A stretch of 64,000 bases of DNA from Psychroflexus maritimus. GTDB taxonomy: Bacteria > Bacteroidota > Bacteroidia > Flavobacteriales > Flavobacteriaceae. A program made the translations under genes and the position numbers. Every line of letters starts with the position of its first letter. The first letter of the stretch is position 1. The DNA lies in the NCBI RefSeq assembly GCF_011089875.1, contig NZ_JAANAS010000050.1, positions 1-64,000 on the forward strand. The letters run 5' to 3'. The notes under the pieces were generated by a model, which was not told the DNA's origin, searched no databases, and saw nothing but the letters and a program-made list of their open reading frames with translations. Shown here in pieces: positions 60,927-64,000 of this stretch.

Positions 60927-63209
60927 ATGAAACAACAACCTTTTTTCTTTATTATTGGTATATTCTTTTCACTAATGGCTTGTGATTCTAATAAGCATTC
61001 TCGCACAAAAAACAACAGTATTGAGTCTGAAGTTGATTCACTTTTATCTTTAATGACTTTGGAGGAAAAAATTGGTCAGATGAACCAATATACAGGCTTT
61101 ATGGATTTTACAGGGCCAAAACCAGACGAAGGACAACAAGCAAAAAAGTTAACACACATCAAAAAAGGCCTTGTTGGTTCTATGCTAAACGTGAGAGGAG
61201 TAGAAAATGTTATGGCTGTTCAAAAAATTGCGGTAGAAGAATCTAGACTTGGCATTCCTCTAATTATTGGTTTTGACGTAATACATGGCTATAAAACCAT
61301 TAGTCCAATTCCATTAGCAGAAAGTGCAAGTTGGGATTTACCTGCTATTCAAGCTTCAGCAAGAATGGCTGCAGAAGAAGCTTCGGCAGCAGGAATTCAT
61401 TGGACTTTTGCTCCTATGGTTGATATTTCTAGAGACGCCCGCTGGGGAAGAGTGATGGAAGGTGCCGGAGAAGACCCTTTCTTAGGAAGCGAAATAGCTA
61501 AAGCAAGAGTGAAAGGATTTCAAGGAAAAGATTTAACCGCTCATAATACCATTGCAGCTTGTGCAAAACACTTTGCAGGTTATGGCTTTGCCGAAGCAGG
61601 AAAAGATTACAACACCGTTGATGTAGGCACTTCAACTCTTCACAATATAATCAATCCACCTTTTAAAGCAGCCGTAGAAGCTGATGTGAAAACCTTTATG
61701 AATGCCTTTAACGTGCTCAATGGAATACCTGCTACAGGAAATTCATTTTTACAGCGTGATTTGCTTAAAGACCAATGGGGATTTCAAGGATTTGTTGTCT
61801 CCGATTGGGATTCGGTTGGCGAAATGGTTGAACATGGCTTTGCTGAAGATGGAAGAGCAGCTGCTAAATATGCAGTAACTGCAGGAAGTGATATGGATAT
61901 GGAATCGTATCATTACATTGAAGAATTAGCTCAATTGGTAGTTGATGGAGAAGTGAAAGAAGAATTAATAGACGATGCTGTAAAACGAATTTTAAGTGTA
62001 AAATTTGAATTAGGATTGTTTGATGACCCTTATAAATATTGCGATTTAGAAAGAGAAAAAGAAGTGATTGGAAACGAAGAATTTCAAAAAGAAGTTTTTC
62101 AAATGGCCCAAAAGTCAATGGTTTTATTGAAAAATGAAAATCAACTTTTGCCTTTAAATAAATCTGGTCAAAAAATCGCTTTAATTGGTGAGCTAGCAGC
62201 CGACAAAACCTCTCCGCTTGGAAACTGGATTATTGCTGCAGATGATGATTCCGCTATAAGTGTTTTAGAAGGACTTCAAAATTACGAGGCTACCAACGAA
62301 ATTAATTTTGAAAGAGGGGTTAAGCTAGTAAATTCAGCACCAAGTTTTGCCCAACAACTAGCTATTAATCAAACAGATAAAACTGGGATTGAAGAAGCTG
62401 TTGACTTAGCAAAAAAATCTGATGTAGTAATTATGGTTTTAGGAGAACATGGAAGACAAAGTGGAGAGGGCAGAAGTAGAACTTCACTAGATTTACCTGG
62501 ACTTCAACAAGAAATGCTGGAGGCGGTCTATGCGGTTAATCCAACTATAGTATTAGTACTTAACAATGGAAGACCCCTCGCCATTAATTGGGCAGCTAAA
62601 AATATTCCTGCTATTGTTGAAGCTTGGCAACTTGGTTCTCAAGCAGGAAATGCTATAGCAAGCGTACTTTATGGTGATTATAACCCAAGCGGAAAATTAC
62701 CTATGACTTTTCCTAAAAATGTAGGACAAGTACCTCTGTATTACAACTATAAATCAACAGGGAGACCGGCGCCTAAAGCTGAAAATGAAGTTTTTTGGTC
62801 CGGGTATATCGACTCAGAAAATGCGCCTCTTTACCCTTTTGGCTTTGGATTAAGCTATACAAATTTTGAATATTCAAATTATGTTGTAGAAAATAGCTAT
62901 GCAGATGAACAAGTAGTTAAGGTTAGTGTAGAGGTTAAAAACACAGGTAAATTTAAAGGGAAAGAAACCGTGCAACTTTACCTTCAGGACGAATTTGCTA
63001 GTGTAACAAGACCTGTTAGGGAATTAAAAGGTTTTCAACAGATTGAATTAAGACCAAATGAATCGAAAATTGTTGAATTTGAACTTTCTCAAAAGTCGTT
63101 AGGATTCTATAACAATAAGGGAGATTGGCAAGTAGAACCAGGTAATTTTAAAGTTTTTGTTGGCGGAAATGCTCAAGCAAAACTTGAAAAAAGCTTTACG
63201 ATTAAATAA
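60927..63209 (+). CDS. bglX: GH3 family beta-glucosidase (BglX type) lipoprotein
   Basis: A 760-residue enzyme with a lipobox (FFSLMACDSNK). The GH3 N-terminal barrel shows DSLLSLMTLEEKIGQMNQ, ARWGRVMEGAGEDPFL and nucleophile Asp293 in VVSDWDSVGEM. The alpha/beta sandwich carries an acid/base candidate Glu in GRQSGEGRSRTSL. An Fn3-like domain closes the protein (VKNTGKFKGKETVQLYLQD). It releases glucose from the non-reducing end of short beta-glucans. Last structural gene of the PUL. Confidence 0.95.
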   Translation: MKQQPFFFIIGIFFSLMACDSNKHSRTKNNSIESEVDSLLSLMTLEEKIGQMNQYTGFMDFTGPKPDEGQQAKKLTHIKKGLVGSMLNVRGVENVMAVQKIAVEESRLGIPLIIGFDVIHGYKTISPIPLAESASWDLPAIQASARMAAEEASAAGIHWTFAPMVDISRDARWGRVMEGAGEDPFLGSEIAKARVKGFQGKDLTAHNTIAACAKHFAGYGFAEAGKDYNTVDVGTSTLHNIINPPFKAAVEADVKTFMNAFNVLNGIPATGNSFLQRDLLKDQWGFQGFVVSDWDSVGEMVEHGFAEDGRAAAKYAVTAGSDMDMESYHYIEELAQLVVDGEVKEELIDDAVKRILSVKFELGLFDDPYKYCDLEREKEVIGNEEFQKEVFQMAQKSMVLLKNENQLLPLNKSGQKIALIGELAADKTSPLGNWIIAADDDSAISVLEGLQNYEATNEINFERGVKLVNSAPSFAQQLAINQTDKTGIEEAVDLAKKSDVVIMVLGEHGRQSGEGRSRTSLDLPGLQQEMLEAVYAVNPTIVLVLNNGRPLAINWAAKNIPAIVEAWQLGSQAGNAIASVLYGDYNPSGKLPMTFPKNVGQVPLYYNYKSTGRPAPKAENEVFWSGYIDSENAPLYPFGFGLSYTNFEYSNYVVENSYADEQVVKVSVEVKNTGKFKGKETVQLYLQDEFASVTRPVRELKGFQQIELRPNESKIVEFELSQKSLGFYNNKGDWQVEPGNFKVFVGGNAQAKLEKSFTIK

Positions 63210-63224
63210 GCGTCATAGCGTTTT

Positions 63225-63255
63225 TTGATGATTTAAGAGGTATAATGTATATTTG
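63225..63255 (+). promoter_or_regulatory. Promoter of the LacI-type regulator
   Basis: A TTG (63225-63227) and a -7 box TATATTTG (63248-63255) are 20 bp apart, about 77 bp upstream of ATG 63332. Confidence 0.5.
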
Positions 63256-63331
63256 GCAGCATAAACAAACAAAGGGTAAATTTACAGAGAGGTTTAACCC
63301 ATTAGATTAAGTATTTTATAAACTAAAGCAC

Positions 63332-64000
63332 ATGGCTACACTTAAAGAATTAGCAAAATCATTAAATGTTTCTATATCTACTGTTTCAAAAGCATTAAAT
63401 GATGCGGAAGACATTGGAGAGGAAACTAAAAGACGTGTAAAAGAGTTAGCAGAAACTTTAGATTATAAGCCTAATAAATTTGCTTTAGGGCTAAAAACCA
63501 AACATTCTAAAAGTATAGGTGTAATTTTACCAGATATACAAAACCCCTATTTTGCTGAGGTTTTATACGGAATAGAAAAAGCAGCTTTAGAGGCAGGATT
63601 TGACACGTTAATATGCGTGAGTAATGAATCCTACCAACAGGAAGTAAAAAGTGTGCGAATGTTGACTGAAAACCTAGTTGATGGAATTATTATTTCGATT
63701 GCTAAAGAAACCCTAAACTTAAAAGACTTTCAGCATTTAACAAACTTAAAAGCTAAAAAGATTCACCTGGTACAATTTGACCGTGTTTCACCAGATTTAG
63801 CTTGTGATTCGGTACAGATTGATGATCAAGAAAGTGTAAAAAATGCAACTAACCAACTTATTAAGTCAGGTAAAAATAAAATAGCCCTGGTTAGTGGTTT
63901 AGGAAGCCTAAACGTTGCTAAGAATAGAATTCAAGGTTATAAGGCCGCTTTAAAAGAAAATGGGATTTCAAAAAACATTAAACTATTAGAGGTAGATGGA
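63332..64000 (+). CDS. LacI family transcriptional regulator (runs off the window)
   Basis: Partial gene of 223 codons reaching the window end. The N-terminal HTH is MATLKELAKSLNVSISTVSK followed by ALNDAEDIGEETKRRV, then the hinge YKPNKFALGLKTKHSKSIGV. The periplasmic-binding-protein-like effector domain starts ILPDIQNPYFAEVLYGIEKA. LacI members in Bacteroidota often regulate adjacent sugar porters and glycosidases, so it may respond to an intracellular glucan product of this PUL. Confidence 0.93.
   Translation, partial: MATLKELAKSLNVSISTVSKALNDAEDIGEETKRRVKELAETLDYKPNKFALGLKTKHSKSIGVILPDIQNPYFAEVLYGIEKAALEAGFDTLICVSNESYQQEVKSVRMLTENLVDGIIISIAKETLNLKDFQHLTNLKAKKIHLVQFDRVSPDLACDSVQIDDQESVKNATNQLIKSGKNKIALVSGLGSLNVAKNRIQGYKAALKENGISKNIKLLEVDG

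Overview
The window is AT-rich and reads as the chromosome of a gliding, aerobic Flavobacteriaceae (Bacteroidota). The evidence is a complete gldK-gldL-gldM-gldN cluster, several -7 boxes of the Bacteroidota type (TAnnTTTG), lipoproteins with Bacteroidota-style lipoboxes, and a SusC/SusD polysaccharide utilisation locus (PUL). No species is claimed.

Layout. 0-1.6 kb: an IS110-family insertion sequence with hairpins near the end of its transposase gene. 1.6-16.6 kb: conserved core. topA, an arginase-fold protein that has lost its metal-site residues, gldKLMN (type IX secretion and gliding), an FAD oxidoreductase, a DUF983 protein, an ABC-F ATPase, a small CxxC protein, initiator tRNA-Met, and a divergent sulfide-detoxification pair (CstB-like persulfide dioxygenase/rhodanese plus TauE/SafE exporter). 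16.6-26.1 kb: an eroded defence island. It holds an integrase relic, a WYL-type regulator, relics of RhuM and of a restriction helicase, an intact single-chain nuclease-methyltransferase, a DUF4209-like protein with an RxxxxH (HEPN-like) motif, an intact AbiEi-type antitoxin with a perfect operator, and a truncated AbiEii toxin. The toxin is cut off exactly where the 3' tail of a second copy of the restriction enzyme begins. The island ends near tRNA-Leu(CAA).

26.3-36.6 kb: housekeeping genes (prs, rplY, pth, ribF, an HTTM protein, a deoxynucleoside kinase, a MazG-like pyrophosphohydrolase), a PAS histidine kinase with an unusual REC-CRP response regulator, and small proteins. 36.9-64 kb: a large beta-glucan (laminarin-type) PUL with a sugar porter, a membrane-spanning one-chain sensor-regulator (propeller, Y_Y_Y, LuxR-type HTH), SusC, SusD, a surface glycan-binding lipoprotein, GH16 laminarinase, a clan-A-like glycosidase, a 1148-residue GH94-clan phosphorylase-like enzyme, GH17, GH30, a GPH-type symporter, a second GH17 without a signal peptide, GH3 beta-glucosidase and the start of a LacI-type regulator.

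How the PUL would work (inference). GH16 and the binding proteins act at the cell surface and SusCD imports oligosaccharides. The GH17, GH30 and GH3 lipoproteins trim beta-1,3 chains and beta-1,6 branches. The GPH porter moves short oligosaccharides into the cytoplasm, where the leaderless GH17 and the phosphorylase could finish degradation partly by phosphorolysis. Paired CTATACAA repeats, spaced one and two helical turns, lie upstream of both the sugar porter and susC and are candidate operators for the sensor-regulator. The most notable accessory findings are the restriction enzyme/HEPN-like pair, the chimeric AbiEii junction, a palindromic repeat inserted in frame into the restriction enzyme gene, and a domain shared by the glycan-binding protein and the laminarinase.
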